The notes under the pieces were generated by a model. The model was not told where the DNA came from and did no database searches. It saw nothing but the letters and a program-made list of their open reading frames with translations. Made by a program: the position numbers and the translations under genes. Below are positions 12,781-21,977 of a DNA stretch of 64,000 bases, piece after piece. The stretch's first letter is position 1. Every line of letters begins with the position of its first letter. The stretch comes from Pseudomonas sediminis (lineage in GTDB: Bacteria; Pseudomonadota; Gammaproteobacteria; Pseudomonadales; Pseudomonadaceae), in NCBI RefSeq assembly GCF_002741105.1, contig NZ_NIQU01000004.1, positions 232,408-296,407 of the forward strand, in the 5' to 3' direction.

Positions 12781-13653
12781 TTACTCGGGAGATGGCGTCT
12801 TCAGCATAGGCATTTGCGCAGCATTCTGTGCTTCCGGCAGGCGGATTTCCACAGCCACGGGAAGGTGATCGGAAATCGGCTGACTGAGTACATCGACGCG
12901 CCCCAGCTCGAGCTCGGAACTGATCAGAATATGATCGAGGCAGCGCTGCGGTCGCCAGCTGGGGAAGGTCGCTTCGACCTGCGGCGCGATCAGGCCGAGG
13001 TCGCGCAACGGGGAGCTCTCCAGCAGGTCGACAGCGTGGGTGTTCATGTCGCCCATCAGCACCAGGTGGCGAAACTCGCTGACACGCTCACGAATGTAGG
13101 CCAGTTGCCGCGTCCGGGTGCGAGCTCCCAGCGCCAGATGCATCATCACCACGCCCAGTGCATGCTCACCCTCGCCCAAACGCAGGAAGATCGCACCACG
13201 CCCAGGCGGGCCGGGGAGCGGATGGTCTTCCAGCAGAGAGGGACGCAAACGGCTGAGCACACCGTTGCTGTGCTGGGCGAAGCGCCCGAGATTGCGATTG
13301 AGCTGTTGGTACCAGAAGGGAAAGGCCCCCTGCTGGGCCAGGTACTCGACCTGATTGATGTAGCCCGAACGCAGGCTGCCACCATCGACCTCCTGCAAAG
13401 CCACCAGATCGAAGTCGGCGAGCAGATCACCGATGCGCTGCAGGTTGCCGGCACGCCCTGCATGGGGCAACAGATGCTGCCAGCTGCGGGTCAGGTAGTG
13501 ATGATAACGCTGGGTATTGATGCCGACCTGGACGTTGAAACTGAGCAGACGCAACAGGCCGTCGGCTGGCCAGTCGCTCTCGGGCGAGCAGTGCGGGTTG
13601 ATCTGTGGATCGCACAGACCAACCGCACGTGTCTTTCGCCAGCGGCGCAGCAT
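12781..13653 (-). CDS. Endonuclease/exonuclease/phosphatase-family hydrolase
   Basis: A 290-residue EEP-superfamily protein. The metal and phosphate motifs are in order: [28 protein letters not shown] and the final SDHLPV. These support an intact metal-dependent phosphodiesterase or phosphatase, but the substrate (nucleic acid, sphingomyelin or inositol phosphate) cannot be read from the sequence. There is no signal peptide. It sits 19 bases after the dsbA stop on the same strand and 5 bases ahead of dgcH, so the three are probably one transcript. Confidence 0.85.
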   Translation of the reverse strand: MLRRWRKTRAVGLCDPQINPHCSPESDWPADGLLRLLSFNVQVGINTQRYHHYLTRSWQHLLPHAGRAGNLQRIGDLLADFDLVALQEVDGGSLRSGYINQVEYLAQQGAFPFWYQQLNRNLGRFAQHSNGVLSRLRPSLLEDHPLPGPPGRGAIFLRLGEGEHALGVVMMHLALGARTRTRQLAYIRERVSEFRHLVLMGDMNTHAVDLLESSPLRDLGLIAPQVEATFPSWRPQRCLDHILISSELELGRVDVLSQPISDHLPVAVEIRLPEAQNAAQMPMLKTPSPE

Positions 13654-13672
13654 GCTTCGCGCCTGCGGCCGC

Positions 13673-14299
13673 TTAAAGCGCCTCGCGCTCCTTGGCGATC
13701 AGGTGGTCAGCGACCTGCAGGGTCTGCTGTGGGCCACCGGCCGAGCCCAGGTCGAAGCGATACTTGCCACCGACAACCATCACCGGTACGCCAGTGATCT
13801 GGTAGGCCATGGCCAGTTTCTTGGCCTTTTCCATCTGGCCTTTGACGGCGAAGGAGTTGAAGGTCTTGAGGAAGGCATCACGATCAACGCCCTGGGTGGC
13901 GACGAAATCGGCAAACTCTTCGGCCGAAGCCAGCTTCTTCTTCTCCTGGTGGATGGCGTTGAACACGGCGTCATGCACCTTGTGCTCGACCTTCATGCTT
14001 TCCAGGGTGATGAACGCCTGACCATGCACGTTCCAGATGCCACCGAACAGCGCCGGTACGCGGACGAAGTTGACGTCTTCCGGCAGCTTCTCGACCCAGG
14101 GGTTGAGAGTCGCTTCGAACTGATAGCAGTGCGGGCAGCCGTACCAGAACAGCTCCACCACTTCGACCTTGCCAGGCTTGGACACCGGCACCGGGCTCTT
14201 CAGCTCGACGTACTGCTGGCCAGCCACCGGCTCGGCATGAGCAGTGATACCGAACAGACTGCTGATGGCCAGAGCGGCGCCGAGAATCAGGTTACGCAT
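13673..14299 (-). CDS. dsbA: Thiol:disulfide interchange protein DsbA
   Basis: A 208-residue periplasmic thioredoxin-fold oxidase that introduces disulfides into exported proteins. The signal peptide covers residues 1-22 (ITAHA before EPV). The active site is C55-P-H-C58 in FWYGCPHCYQF, and the cis-Pro loop is TGVPVMV. The start at 14299 is supported by AAGGAG seven bases upstream; the frame extends 8 codons further without a ribosome site. DsbA is expected to oxidise exported proteins such as the cysteine-rich product at 59268-59816, though that link is only inference. Confidence 0.94.
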   Translation of the reverse strand: MRNLILGAALAISSLFGITAHAEPVAGQQYVELKSPVPVSKPGKVEVVELFWYGCPHCYQFEATLNPWVEKLPEDVNFVRVPALFGGIWNVHGQAFITLESMKVEHKVHDAVFNAIHQEKKKLASAEEFADFVATQGVDRDAFLKTFNSFAVKGQMEKAKKLAMAYQITGVPVMVVGGKYRFDLGSAGGPQQTLQVADHLIAKEREAL

Positions 14300-14646
14300 G
14301 GGGTACTCCTTGGTAGTAGGCATCGCCTCGTGGCGAATCGCTAGTAAGACCGGACGACACGAGGCAGGTTCCGGCCATTGTAGCCGCGGCGCAAATGAAA
14401 AAGGGTGGCCGTAGCCACCCTTTGTCTTGCCAAAAGCAAAAAGCTCTTGGTCTTCAGAGAATTTCGCGAGCTAGAGCCCTGCAAGGAAGAAACAGGAGAG
14501 GAACGGTCGGAGTCGCGGGCGACTGTACTTTTGTACACTCGCATGACTCGCTCCGCTCGCCCCTCCGGGGCCGCCCTAAAGAGCGTTAGCCGCAAGCGGC
14601 TTCCGATTCTGTTTCTGACACCGCAGGGCCGACGCGCAGCAAATTA
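14300..14646. other. dsbA upstream region / cytochrome c4 downstream region
   Basis: The gap holds the terminator at 14400-14423 and the dsbA promoter nearer the gene. The remainder, 14424-14646, is less GC-rich and partly low-complexity. It contains short inverted stretches (GTACTTTTGTAC at 14525-14536, AGCCGCAAGCGGCT at 14588-14601) but no convincing gene. Small open frames here lack ribosome sites. Confidence 0.4.
14400..14423 (-). terminator. Rho-independent terminator after cytochrome c4
   Basis: A perfect 10-bp stem (AAAGGGTGGC / GCCACCCTTT) with a 4-base loop. Read on the minus strand it is followed by TTTCATTT, so it ends the transcript coming from the cytochrome genes before dsbA. 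Confidence 0.8.
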
Positions 14647-15252
14647 TCAGTGCAGGCCCTGAATGAAGCTGGATACGGCTTCAATATCCTTGTTGCTCAG
14701 CTTGGCAGCGATGGCGCGCATGATCATCGCGTCGCCGTCGTTGGTGCGGTTGCCTTCGCGGAAGTCAGTCAGCTGCTTGGCCACGTACTGAGCGTGCTGG
14801 CCGCCCAGGTGTGGGAAGCCGGCAGCGGCCAGGCCAGCGCCGTTGGGCGAATGGCAACCGATGCAGGACGGCATGCCCTCTTCCAGCTTGCCGCCACGGA
14901 ACAGTGCTTCACCACGCTCGACCAACTTGGGATCGGCGGCACCAACGCTCATCTTCTGACTGGAGAAGTAAGCGGCGATGTCAGCCATATCCTGTTCGCT
15001 GAGGTTGTCCAGCATGCCGGTCATTTCGACCACCGGACGGGCACCGGACTTGATGTCGTGCAGCTGCTTGAGCAAGTAACGCTCGCCCTGACCGGCCAGC
15101 TTGGGGAAGTTTGGTGCAGGGCTGTTGCCATCGGCGCCATGACAGGCACCACAGACAGCGACTTTGCCCTGACCGGCTTCGGCATCGCCAGCAGCCTGTG
15201 CCACGCCAGTGAGGCCCAGGGTCAACAGCAGACTCACGAGTACTTTGTTCAT
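14647..15252 (-). CDS. cc4: Diheme cytochrome c4
   Basis: A 201-residue periplasmic electron carrier of two similar cytochrome c lobes. The signal peptide covers residues 1-20 (AQA before AGDAEAG). The heme-binding motifs are C34-GA-C37-H38 and C130-IG-C133-H134, with axial Met residues expected in each lobe. Cytochrome c4 passes electrons from the bc1 complex to terminal oxidases, so it is a possible donor to the aa3 oxidase encoded at 25.6-29.8 kb. It follows the monoheme c5-like gene by 50 bases on the same strand. Confidence 0.92.
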   Translation of the reverse strand: MNKVLVSLLLTLGLTGVAQAAGDAEAGQGKVAVCGACHGADGNSPAPNFPKLAGQGERYLLKQLHDIKSGARPVVEMTGMLDNLSEQDMADIAAYFSSQKMSVGAADPKLVERGEALFRGGKLEEGMPSCIGCHSPNGAGLAAAGFPHLGGQHAQYVAKQLTDFREGNRTNDGDAMIMRAIAAKLSNKDIEAVSSFIQGLH

Positions 15253-15302
15253 CAGCTAATCCAATTACGGCTAAGAGAGAAAGGGTTATCGAGCGGGCTT
15301 AC

Positions 15303-15593
15303 TCACTCGGTCATCAGCTTGATGACCGCCTGGTAATCCTCGGCCGAGCAGTCCATGCACAAGCCGCGCGGCGGCATGGCATTCAAACCATTGGTAACGC
15401 TCTGCACCAGTGTATCCATGCCCTTGGCCAGACGCGGCTCCCATGCGGCCTTGTCACCCTTCTTGGGCGCCGTGGGAATCTGGCCGTTGTGGCATACACC
15501 ACAGGAACGGTCATACACAGCTTGCGGATCCTGAGCAGCATAGCCGTTGAACGACAACATCATAACGGCAGCAGCAAGCAGCATTTTCTTCAT
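15303..15593 (-). CDS. Monoheme cytochrome c5-like protein
   Basis: A 96-residue exported cytochrome. The signal peptide covers residues 1-19 (GYA before AQDPQ); the heme site is C31-GV-C34-H35 and the axial Met is probably in NAMPPRG. A C-terminal Cys pair (GLCMDCS) is typical of cytochrome c5 proteins, where it forms a disulfide. The start at 15593 places the signal peptide at the N-terminus and is preceded by GAGG; the frame is open 33 codons further but that stretch is not a leader. It probably forms a transcript with cytochrome c4. Confidence 0.88.
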   Translation of the reverse strand: MKKMLLAAAVMMLSFNGYAAQDPQAVYDRSCGVCHNGQIPTAPKKGDKAAWEPRLAKGMDTLVQSVTNGLNAMPPRGLCMDCSAEDYQAVIKLMTE

Positions 15594-15836
15594 CAGATCA
15601 ACCTCATCAGGGTTGGGAACGTCCTGCTTTCTATTGAGCAGAGATTTAATCGCTCCCGGCAATTGGGTTCCTGCGGGTGGGACAAAGCGCACACAAAATC
15701 TGCGGCATTATATACTGGCAACACTGAAACGGAAACGACGCCCCCTGCCGCCCCCTCTGGGGCGCAGCAGGTGCGCGGAAATGTCGCAAGCCCTCGAACC
15801 ACTGAACAGGAATCGAGGCATCCACCGGATACCCCC
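15594..15836. promoter_or_regulatory. Divergent promoter gap, cytochrome c5 / engB
   Basis: This 243-base gap separates the divergent cytochrome and engB genes. A TATATA-type -10 candidate lies near 15709-15714 in an AT-rich stretch. No operator is evident and no gene is seen. Confidence 0.35.
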
Positions 15837-16484
15837 ATGCTCCCGAAAAATCCCATCATCGGTCTGTGCCAGCAGGCCAGCTTCCTCATCAGCGCCGCCA
15901 AGGTCGATCAGTGTCCGGAGGACAGCGGCCTGGAGGTGGCCTTCGCCGGCCGCTCCAACGCTGGCAAGTCGAGCGCGCTCAACACCCTTACCCACGCCAG
16001 CCTGGCGCGCACCTCGAAAACACCGGGACGCACGCAGTTGCTCAACTTCTTCCGCCTGGACGACGAGCGCCGCCTGGTCGACCTGCCCGGCTACGGTTAT
16101 GCCAAGGTACCCATCCCGCTCAAACAGCACTGGCAGAAACATCTGGAAGCGTATCTGGGCAGCCGCGAGAGTTTGAGCGGCCTGGTTTTGATGATGGATA
16201 TCCGCCATCCGCTGACCGAGTTCGACTGCATGATGCTGGACTGGTCGGTAGCCAGCGGCATGCCGCTGCATATCCTGCTGACCAAGGCCGACAAACTGGC
16301 TTTCGGCGCAGCGAAGACCACCTTGCTCAAGGTGCGCCAGGAAATTCACAAGCAGTGGGGCGATGGCATCAGTATCCAGCTGTTCTCGGCGCCTAAGCGC
16401 ATGGGCGTGGAAGAGGCGCAGATGGTGCTGGCCGGTTGGCTGGATCTGTTGCCGGAAGAGGATGAAGAAGGCGCCGAGGAATAA
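15837..16484 (+). CDS. engB: Ribosome-biogenesis GTPase EngB/YsxC
   Basis: A 215-residue essential-type TRAFAC GTPase that acts in assembly of the large ribosomal subunit. The G motifs are clear: G1 [11 protein letters not shown]2 T in TPGRTQ, G3 DLPGYGYA, G4 TKAD, and the G5 region FSAPKRMG. The C-terminus is acidic (EEDEEGAEE). The start at 15837 gives the usual length; the frame is open far upstream, but that overlaps the cytochrome promoter region and is not EngB-like. ErsA and polA follow, as in P. aeruginosa. Confidence 0.93.
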   Translation: MLPKNPIIGLCQQASFLISAAKVDQCPEDSGLEVAFAGRSNAGKSSALNTLTHASLARTSKTPGRTQLLNFFRLDDERRLVDLPGYGYAKVPIPLKQHWQKHLEAYLGSRESLSGLVLMMDIRHPLTEFDCMMLDWSVASGMPLHILLTKADKLAFGAAKTTLLKVRQEIHKQWGDGISIQLFSAPKRMGVEEAQMVLAGWLDLLPEEDEEGAEE

Positions 16485-16486
16485 GT

Positions 16487-16562
16487 CGTAGGGTGCGCTG
16501 TGCGCACCGAGATCGTAGGGAGTATTCGGTGCGCCCGGCCAAGGTGGCCCCGCGACACCCTA
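16487..16562. repeat. GTAGGGTGCGC-type palindromic repeat, copy 1
   Basis: Outer arms GTAGGGTG (16488-16495) and CACCCTAC (16555-16562) enclose an inner GGTGCGC-tgt-GCGCACC hairpin at 16492-16508. Related sequences occur at 21052-21115 and 43320-43343. Confidence 0.7.
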
Positions 16563-16653
16563 CTGAGCTGCAGCCGCCCGGTTTGACTTGAGAAGCCCTC
16601 TCCCACAAGCGGTAGAGGGTCGTCAGAATGCAGCTAGCGGCACTTTTCTATAG

Positions 16654-16700
16654 GCAAAAAAAACCCCGAGCTTCGTATGGGGAGGGAGAAGTTCGGGGTT
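16654..16700 (-). terminator. ErsA intrinsic terminator
   Basis: The stem is 16662-16674 / 16688-16700, with one G-T wobble, and a T tract read on the minus strand (A run at 16656-16663). Confidence 0.93.
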
Positions 16701-16786
16701 CAAGGTCTGAACCGCTAGGGCGGGGTTCAGATGTCTGCCAACACTTAACACAACAAAGGAGCATTGAAGGGCTTAACGGCCATTCA
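16654..16786 (-). ncRNA. ersA: ErsA small regulatory RNA (Spot 42-like position)
   Basis: About 133 bases transcribed leftwards between engB and polA, the locus of ErsA in P. aeruginosa. Three things support it: a consensus AlgU promoter just upstream; an internal hairpin (arms 16706-16713 and 16724-16731); and a strong intrinsic terminator with 13-bp arms (16662-16674 and 16688-16700, one G-T pair) followed by eight T on the minus strand. The unpaired region near the 5' end carries CTCCTTTGTTGTGTTAAG, a plausible Hfq- and target-pairing stretch. In P. aeruginosa ErsA is AlgU-dependent and acts on envelope targets such as algC and oprD mRNA; those targets are established knowledge, not seen here. 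The exact 5' end is inferred from promoter spacing. Confidence 0.88.
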
Positions 16787-16791
16787 TGAAC

Positions 16792-16819
16792 TCTGACCGG
16801 GTGGGTTTGCAGAAAGTTC
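16792..16819 (-). promoter_or_regulatory. AlgU (sigma-22/RpoE) promoter of ersA
   Basis: On the minus strand, GAACTT (16819-16814) is followed after 17 bases by TCAGA (16796-16792). This matches the AlgU consensus GAACTT-N16/17-TCtGA and is placed 6-7 bases before the inferred ErsA 5' end. Confidence 0.88.
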
Positions 16820-16889
16820 ATCGCCGTCTTAAAAACCATTTGCAATAAGAAAGCGCCTTTTGATTCCCTGAAACCCAAAAGCTAGAGCG

Positions 16890-16910
16890 GCCGCGGCTCT
16901 ACGCCGCGGC
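16890..16910 (-). terminator. Possible polA terminator hairpin
   Basis: A 7-bp inverted repeat GCCGCGG / CCGCGGC lies 9 bases past the polA stop. On the minus strand a loose T-rich stretch (CTTTTGGGTTT) follows. It resembles the hairpin at 10856-10879. Confidence 0.45.
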
Positions 16911-16918
16911 GACGAGAC

Positions 16919-19714
16919 TCAATGCGCCTCGTCCCAATTGGCGCCGACGCCGACTTCCACCAGTAGCGGTACATCCAGGTCGGCGGCGCCACTCATCAGG
17001 CTCTTGAGTTTGGCGCTGACCTCGTCGATCAGCTCCTCACGCACCTCCAGCACCAGTTCGTCGTGCACCTGCATGATGATGCGTGCATCGATGCCGCTGT
17101 CCTGCAACCAGCCGTCCACGGCGATCATGGCGCGCTTGATGATGTCCGCAGCGGTGCCCTGCATCGGCGCATTGATCGCCGCGCGCTCGGCGCCCTTACG
17201 CATGGCCTGGTTCTGCGCGTGGATCTCCGGCAGATACAGGCGACGGCCGTAAACCGTCTCCACATAGCCCTGCTCGGCGGCCTGGGCGCGGGTACTTTCC
17301 ATGTAGGTCAGCACGCCGGGGTAACGGGCGAAGTAACGGTCGATGTAGGCCTGCGCCTCCTTGCGTTCGACGTCGATCTGTTTGGCCAGACCGAAGGCAC
17401 TCATGCCGTAGATCAGGCCGAAGTTGATCGCCTTGGCCTTGCGCCGCTGATCGCTGGTCACCTCGTCCAGGGCCGCGCCGAACACTTCCGCCGCGGTGGC
17501 CTTGTGCACGTCCAGGTCATGGCGGAATGCGTCCAGCAGGCCTTCGTCCTTGGCCAGGTGAGCCATGATGCGCAGCTCGATCTGCGAGTAGTCCGCCGCC
17601 ATCAGCTTATAGCCCTTGGGCGCGACGAAGGCCTGGCGGATGCGCCGGCCTTCGGCAGTGCGGATCGGGATGTTCTGCAGGTTTGGGTCGCTGGAGGACA
17701 GGCGGCCAGTGGCGGCCACCGCCTGGTGGTAGCTGGTGTGGATGCGCCCGGTGCGCGGGTTGATCTGCTCCGGCAGCTTGTCGGTGTAGGTGCTCTTGAG
17801 CTTGCTCAGGCTGCGGTACTGCATCAGCACCTTGGGCAGTTCGAAGTCCTGCTCGGCCAGCTCGGCCAGCACCGCTTCGGCGGTGGAGGGTTGGCCCTTG
17901 GCAGTCTTGCTGATCACCGGGTAGCCGAGTTTTTCGTAGAGGATCACGCCGAGTTGCTTGGGCGAGGCCAGGTTGAATTCCTCGCCGGCGATCTCGAACG
18001 CCTTGCGCTCCAGTTCCACCAGTTTCTCGCCCAGCTCGACACTCTGCTCGCCGAGCAGCTTGGCATCGACCAGTGCGCCGTTGCGCTCGATACGCGCCAG
18101 CACCGGCACCAGCGGGATTTCGATGTCGCGTAGCACCCTGGCTAGAGACGGCACCGCCTCCAGGCGGCCCCACAGTTCCTGGTGCAGGCGCAGGGTCACG
18201 TCAGCATCCTCGGCGGCGTACGGGCCGGCCTGCTCCAGGGCAATCTGGTCGAAGGTCAGCTGCTTGGCGCCTTTGCCGGCAATGTCTTCGAAGCGGATGG
18301 TGCTGTGGTTCAGGTACTTCAGCGCCAGGCTGTCCATGTCGTGACGAGTGGCGGTGGAGTCCAGCACGTAGGATTCGAGCATGGTGTCGAAGGCCACGCC
18401 CTGCACTGCGATCGGTGTACTGGCGTTGGCCAGAACGTTGATGTCGTACTTGGCATGCTGGCCGACCTTGGCCTTTGCCGGGTCTTCGAGGATCGGCTGG
18501 AGCGCCTTGAGCACCGCATCTCGATCGAGCTGCTGCGGCACGCCCATGTAGCTGTGCGCCAGCGGGATATAGGCCGCTTCGCCGGCCTTGACCGCGAAGG
18601 ACAGGCCGACCAGCTGCGCCTGTTGCGCATCGACGCTGGTGGTCTCGCTGTCGAAGGCGATCAGCTCAGCCTGCTCCAGCTTCTTCAGCCAGGCGTCAAA
18701 TTGCGCCTGCTCCAGCACCAGTTCGTAGTCACCTGCACTGGCTGGTTCTGGCTCAGGCGCTTGCTCGGCGGCTTCGCCAGCGGGCTCGGCAAACAGATCG
18801 CCTGCCGGTGCGGCAGCCTTGGCGGCCAGCGCCTTGTTCTGGCGCAGCAGGTCGTCCAGCCAGTTCTTGAATTCCAACTGGCCGTACAACTCGACCAGGG
18901 CAGCCTGGTCCGGCTCGCCGGGATGCAGCGACTCGATCTCGATATTCAGCGGCACGTCGGTCTTGATGGTCGCCAGCTGATAGGACAGGTAAGCCATCTC
19001 GCGGTGCTCTTCGAGCTTGGCTGGCAGGCCCTTGGCGCCTCGGATCGGCAGCTCGGGCACCTTGTCGAGGTTGGCGTAGAGCACGTCGAGGCCGCCGCCG
19101 ATACCAACCAGCAAGCCCAAAGCGGTTTTCTCACCGACACCAGGCACACCCGGAATGTTGTCGACCTTGTCGCCCATCAGCGCCAGGTAGTCGATGATCA
19201 GCTCAGGGCCGACACCGAATTTCTCCTTTACGCCATCGGCATCGTAGACGCTTCCCGTCATGGTGTTGACCAGCGTAACGTGCGGGCAGACCAGCTGCGC
19301 CATGTCCTTGTCACCAGTGGAGATGACCACGTCGCGCTTTTCCCCGGCCGCCTGGCGCGCCAGGGTGCCGATCACGTCATCGGCTTCAACCCCCTCGACG
19401 CACAGCAGCGGCAACCCCAGGGCACGCACGCTGGCGTGCAGCGGCTCGACCTGGACGCGCAATTCGTCCGGCATGGATGGCCGATTGGCCTTGTACTCGG
19501 CGAACAGCTCGTCGCGGAAGGTGCCGCCCTTGGCGTCGAAGACCACGGCAAAGGGGCTGTTCGGGTACTGCTTGCGCAGGCTCTTGAGCATGTTCAGCAC
19601 GCCCTTCACCGCTCCGGTGGGCATGCCCTTGGAAGTGGTCAGCGGCGGCAGGGCGTGGAAGGCGCGGTACAGATAAGAGGAACCGTCGACCAGAACGAGG
19701 GGAGCTTGGCTCAT
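16919..19714 (-). CDS. polA: DNA polymerase I
   Basis: A 931-residue three-domain polymerase for primer removal, repair and gap filling. Residues 1-300 are the 5'-3' exonuclease ([14 protein letters not shown] at the start, [27 protein letters not shown]). Residues 305-510 include an Ala/Glu/Pro-rich spacer and the 3'-5' proofreading domain, whose first motif FDSETTS keeps the metal-binding D-x-E. The remainder is the polymerase, with motif [15 protein letters not shown], the O helix ([14 protein letters not shown]) and motif [12 protein letters not shown]. The start at 19714 matches the family N-terminus; an upstream in-frame extension of 46 codons is not PolA-like. ErsA lies downstream. Confidence 0.97.
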   Translation of the reverse strand: MSQAPLVLVDGSSYLYRAFHALPPLTTSKGMPTGAVKGVLNMLKSLRKQYPNSPFAVVFDAKGGTFRDELFAEYKANRPSMPDELRVQVEPLHASVRALGLPLLCVEGVEADDVIGTLARQAAGEKRDVVISTGDKDMAQLVCPHVTLVNTMTGSVYDADGVKEKFGVGPELIIDYLALMGDKVDNIPGVPGVGEKTALGLLVGIGGGLDVLYANLDKVPELPIRGAKGLPAKLEEHREMAYLSYQLATIKTDVPLNIEIESLHPGEPDQAALVELYGQLEFKNWLDDLLRQNKALAAKAAAPAGDLFAEPAGEAAEQAPEPEPASAGDYELVLEQAQFDAWLKKLEQAELIAFDSETTSVDAQQAQLVGLSFAVKAGEAAYIPLAHSYMGVPQQLDRDAVLKALQPILEDPAKAKVGQHAKYDINVLANASTPIAVQGVAFDTMLESYVLDSTATRHDMDSLALKYLNHSTIRFEDIAGKGAKQLTFDQIALEQAGPYAAEDADVTLRLHQELWGRLEAVPSLARVLRDIEIPLVPVLARIERNGALVDAKLLGEQSVELGEKLVELERKAFEIAGEEFNLASPKQLGVILYEKLGYPVISKTAKGQPSTAEAVLAELAEQDFELPKVLMQYRSLSKLKSTYTDKLPEQINPRTGRIHTSYHQAVAATGRLSSSDPNLQNIPIRTAEGRRIRQAFVAPKGYKLMAADYSQIELRIMAHLAKDEGLLDAFRHDLDVHKATAAEVFGAALDEVTSDQRRKAKAINFGLIYGMSAFGLAKQIDVERKEAQAYIDRYFARYPGVLTYMESTRAQAAEQGYVETVYGRRLYLPEIHAQNQAMRKGAERAAINAPMQGTAADIIKRAMIAVDGWLQDSGIDARIIMQVHDELVLEVREELIDEVSAKLKSLMSGAADLDVPLLVEVGVGANWDEAH

Positions 19715-19789
19715 GCGCGGGATCAACCTTTTCGGCGGGTGCAGCGGTAGAATGGCTGCATCGGTGAACAACGAAGGAGCAAGATTACC

Positions 19790-20074
19790 ATGGGTACATT
19801 GAATCGCCTGTTGCTGGTCGGCCTGTTGGCCTGTGTCCCCCTTGCTGCTCACGCCGAAGATCCGGTATCCGGCGACCCGGACGTGACCATCCGCCAGGAC
19901 GGCGACCGCACCATTCAGGAATACCGGGTCAATGGCTTCCTCTACGCCATCAAGGTCATCCCGAAGAACGGTAAACCCTACTTTCTCGTTCGCGCCGATG
20001 GCAGCGACGGCAACTTCGTACGTTCGGATGACCCGGACATGCTGATCCCGTCCTGGGAAATCTTTAGCTGGTAA
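19790..20074 (+). CDS. DUF2782 small secreted protein
   Basis: A 94-residue exported protein with a signal peptide ending HAEDP at about residue 22. The mature part ([30 protein letters not shown]) fits DUF2782, a family found next to polA and thrB in Pseudomonas; its function is unknown. AAGGAG precedes the ATG at good spacing. It reads away from polA and 17 bases ahead of thrB, so the two are likely co-transcribed. Confidence 0.88.
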   Translation: MGTLNRLLLVGLLACVPLAAHAEDPVSGDPDVTIRQDGDRTIQEYRVNGFLYAIKVIPKNGKPYFLVRADGSDGNFVRSDDPDMLIPSWEIFSW

Positions 20075-20091
20075 GGCAATTAAGGTCTGAT

Positions 20092-21042
20092 ATGTCGGTA
20101 TTCACCCCCCTGGAGCGTCATGAGCTCGAAGTCTTCCTGGCTCCCTATGGGCTTGGCCGGTTGCGTGACTTCCAGGGCATTGCTGCGGGCAGCGAAAACA
20201 GCAACTTCTTCGTCAGCCTGGAGCAGGGCGAATATGTCCTGACCCTGGTCGAACGCGGCCCGGTGGCCGACCTGCCGTTCTTCATCGAATTGCTCGACGT
20301 GCTGCACGACGCCGGCCTGCCGGTGCCCTACGCCCTACGCACGCAGGACGACGAGGCATTGCGCACCCTGGCGGAGAAACCGGCGCTATTGCAGCCCCGG
20401 CTGTCAGGCAAGCATGTGCGCGAGGCCAACGCCCATCACTGCCAGGAAGTGGGTAGCCTGCTGGCGCGCATTCACCTGGCCACTCGCGAACAGCCGGTGG
20501 AACGCCGCAGCGACCGCGGGCTGGACTGGATGCTCGCCGAAGGTCCGAGCCAGGCGCTGAAGCTTGATGAACAGGCGTTGCCGCTACTACGTGATGCACT
20601 GGCCGAGATCGCCGAACTGAAGCCGCGCATCCTCGCTTTGCCGCGGGCGAACCTGCATGCCGACCTGTTCCGCGACAACGTGCTGTTCGACGGCAACCAC
20701 CTGGCAGGGGTGATCGACTTCTACAACGCCTGCTCGGGGCCGATGCTCTACGACCTGGCCATCACCCTGAACGACTGGTGCTCGAACGAAGACGGCAGCC
20801 TCGATGGCGCTCGCGCCCGTGCGCTACTCGGCGCCTATGCGGCTCTACGCCCGTTCAGCGCTGCCGAAGCAGAGCTGTGGCCAGCCATGCTGCGCGTGGC
20901 CTGCGTGCGTTTCTGGCTGTCACGTCTGATCGCCGCCGAGTCGTTCGCCGGGCAGGAAGTGCTGATTCATGATCCTGCCGAATTCCAACGGCGCCTGGCA
21001 CAACGTCAGCAGGTCAACCTGCCGCTGCCGTTCGCGCTTTAG
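20092..21042 (+). CDS. thrB: Homoserine kinase, ThrB (aminoglycoside-phosphotransferase-like type)
   Basis: A 316-residue kinase that phosphorylates homoserine in threonine synthesis. It is the APH/choline-kinase-fold enzyme of pseudomonads rather than the GHMP-type ThrB of enterobacteria. Visible motifs are the nucleotide loop ([20 protein letters not shown]), the catalytic segment ([14 protein letters not shown]) and the metal-binding GVIDFYNAC. Length and start are usual for the family. No other threonine genes are in view. Confidence 0.93.
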   Translation: MSVFTPLERHELEVFLAPYGLGRLRDFQGIAAGSENSNFFVSLEQGEYVLTLVERGPVADLPFFIELLDVLHDAGLPVPYALRTQDDEALRTLAEKPALLQPRLSGKHVREANAHHCQEVGSLLARIHLATREQPVERRSDRGLDWMLAEGPSQALKLDEQALPLLRDALAEIAELKPRILALPRANLHADLFRDNVLFDGNHLAGVIDFYNACSGPMLYDLAITLNDWCSNEDGSLDGARARALLGAYAALRPFSAAEAELWPAMLRVACVRFWLSRLIAAESFAGQEVLIHDPAEFQRRLAQRQQVNLPLPFAL

Positions 21043-21051
21043 GGCACGCCC

Positions 21052-21115
21052 CGTAGGGTGCGCCGTGCGCACCAATGACTTTGAGCGCACGCCGGTGCGC
21101 GCGGCGCACCCTACG
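21052..21115. repeat. GTAGGGTGCGC-type palindromic repeat, copy 2
   Basis: Long inverted arms at about 21052-21073 and 21094-21115 (CGTAGGGTGCGCC... / ...GGCGCACCCTACG) lie just after thrB. It may act as the thrB terminator; related copies are at 16487-16562 and 43320-43343. Confidence 0.75.
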
Positions 21116-21192
21116 AGCCCAAACAGGGGCCGTAGGGGAATGCTGTGCCATACAGCCTTGATGGTGGTGGTGCGTAGGCACACCCGAGCCGA

Positions 21193-21825
21193 TCAGCTAC
21201 CCGAAACCAGTCCCGGCAATTGCTCGGCCAGCTTGGCATTGTTGATCGGCGCACGGATGAAGCCGCGCTGGGTGCCATCCGGGCCGATGATCACCAGATT
21301 GCCGCTGTGATCGACGGTGTAGTTTTCCTTGCTGGTGTCAGCCGGGATGTAGGGAATGCTCACCGAGTTGGCGAATTTCTGCAGGGTTTCCTCTTCGCCG
21401 GTCAGGCCTTTGAAGCCCGCATTGAAGAAGCCCAAGTACTTGCTCAACTGCTCCGGCGTATCACGATGGGGGTCGACGCTGACCATCACCACGCTCAGCC
21501 GTGCGCGAGTTTCTTCGGGCAGCTGGGTCTGTAATTGGCGCAGCTGAGCGAGGGTGGCCGGGCAGATGTCCGGGCAGAAGGTATAGCCGAAGAACAGCAG
21601 CTTCCAGTCACCCTTGAGCTGATCAACCGCGACTTCCTTGCCCTCCTGATCGACCAGGCTCAGCGACGGCAGGCTCCGGTTCTGCGGCAGCAGGACGATA
21701 CCTGCGTCGAGCAGCGCCGCCGGGTCGCCCTGGCTTTTGCTGCTGAGCACCTTGTTGACGGTAAGCCCCAGCACCAGGGCCACGATGGCGACAAGAACGA
21801 AAACGGTGGTATGGGTACGCGTCAT
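21193..21825 (-). CDS. senC: SCO1/SenC copper chaperone for cytochrome oxidase
   Basis: A 210-residue membrane-anchored thioredoxin-fold protein that delivers copper to the CuA centre of subunit II. It has one N-terminal membrane segment (about 5-27), the copper-binding Cys pair in TFCPDICP, and the distal His in TVDHSGNL. The start at 21825 has GAGGG five bases ahead of it and is preferred over an ATG 5 codons upstream. It is the last gene of the heme A / assembly series (SURF1 - unknown - ctaA - cyoE - senC) on the minus strand, separated from cyoE by a palindromic element. Confidence 0.93.
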   Translation of the reverse strand: MTRTHTTVFVLVAIVALVLGLTVNKVLSSKSQGDPAALLDAGIVLLPQNRSLPSLSLVDQEGKEVAVDQLKGDWKLLFFGYTFCPDICPATLAQLRQLQTQLPEETRARLSVVMVSVDPHRDTPEQLSKYLGFFNAGFKGLTGEEETLQKFANSVSIPYIPADTSKENYTVDHSGNLVIIGPDGTQRGFIRAPINNAKLAEQLPGLVSGS

Positions 21826-21840
21826 GAAATCCCTCAGCAA

Positions 21841-21974
21841 GCCGTTGAAAAACTACCTGCGTTGCCATCGCGGCGTTAAAAACAGGCTCGGAATGCTCAT
21901 TTACAACTCGTAAACTCCGCGTCCTCGCCTGTTTTTGCCTTGCGCTGGCTGCCTCGCCAACGTTTTTAAACGGC
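21841..21974. repeat. Long palindromic element, copy 1
   Basis: A 134-base nested inverted repeat. The outer arms are 21841-21853 / 21962-21974 (12 of 13 matched), the inner arms 21878-21887 / 21927-21936 (AAAAACAGGC / GCCTGTTTTT), and the core is CTCGGAATGCTCATTTAC at 21887-21904. The same core with different outer arms recurs at 54302-54374. It lies between cyoE and senC. Confidence 0.8.
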
Positions 21975-21977
21975 CTG

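Noticed and set aside
12565..13797. A 410-codon plus-strand open frame
   Set aside because: It is antisense to the EEP phosphatase gene and parts of dgcH and dsbA, all well supported.
18182..19750. A 522-codon plus-strand open frame
   Set aside because: It is wholly antisense to polA, whose domains are unmistakable. Long antisense frames are expected in GC-rich coding sequence.
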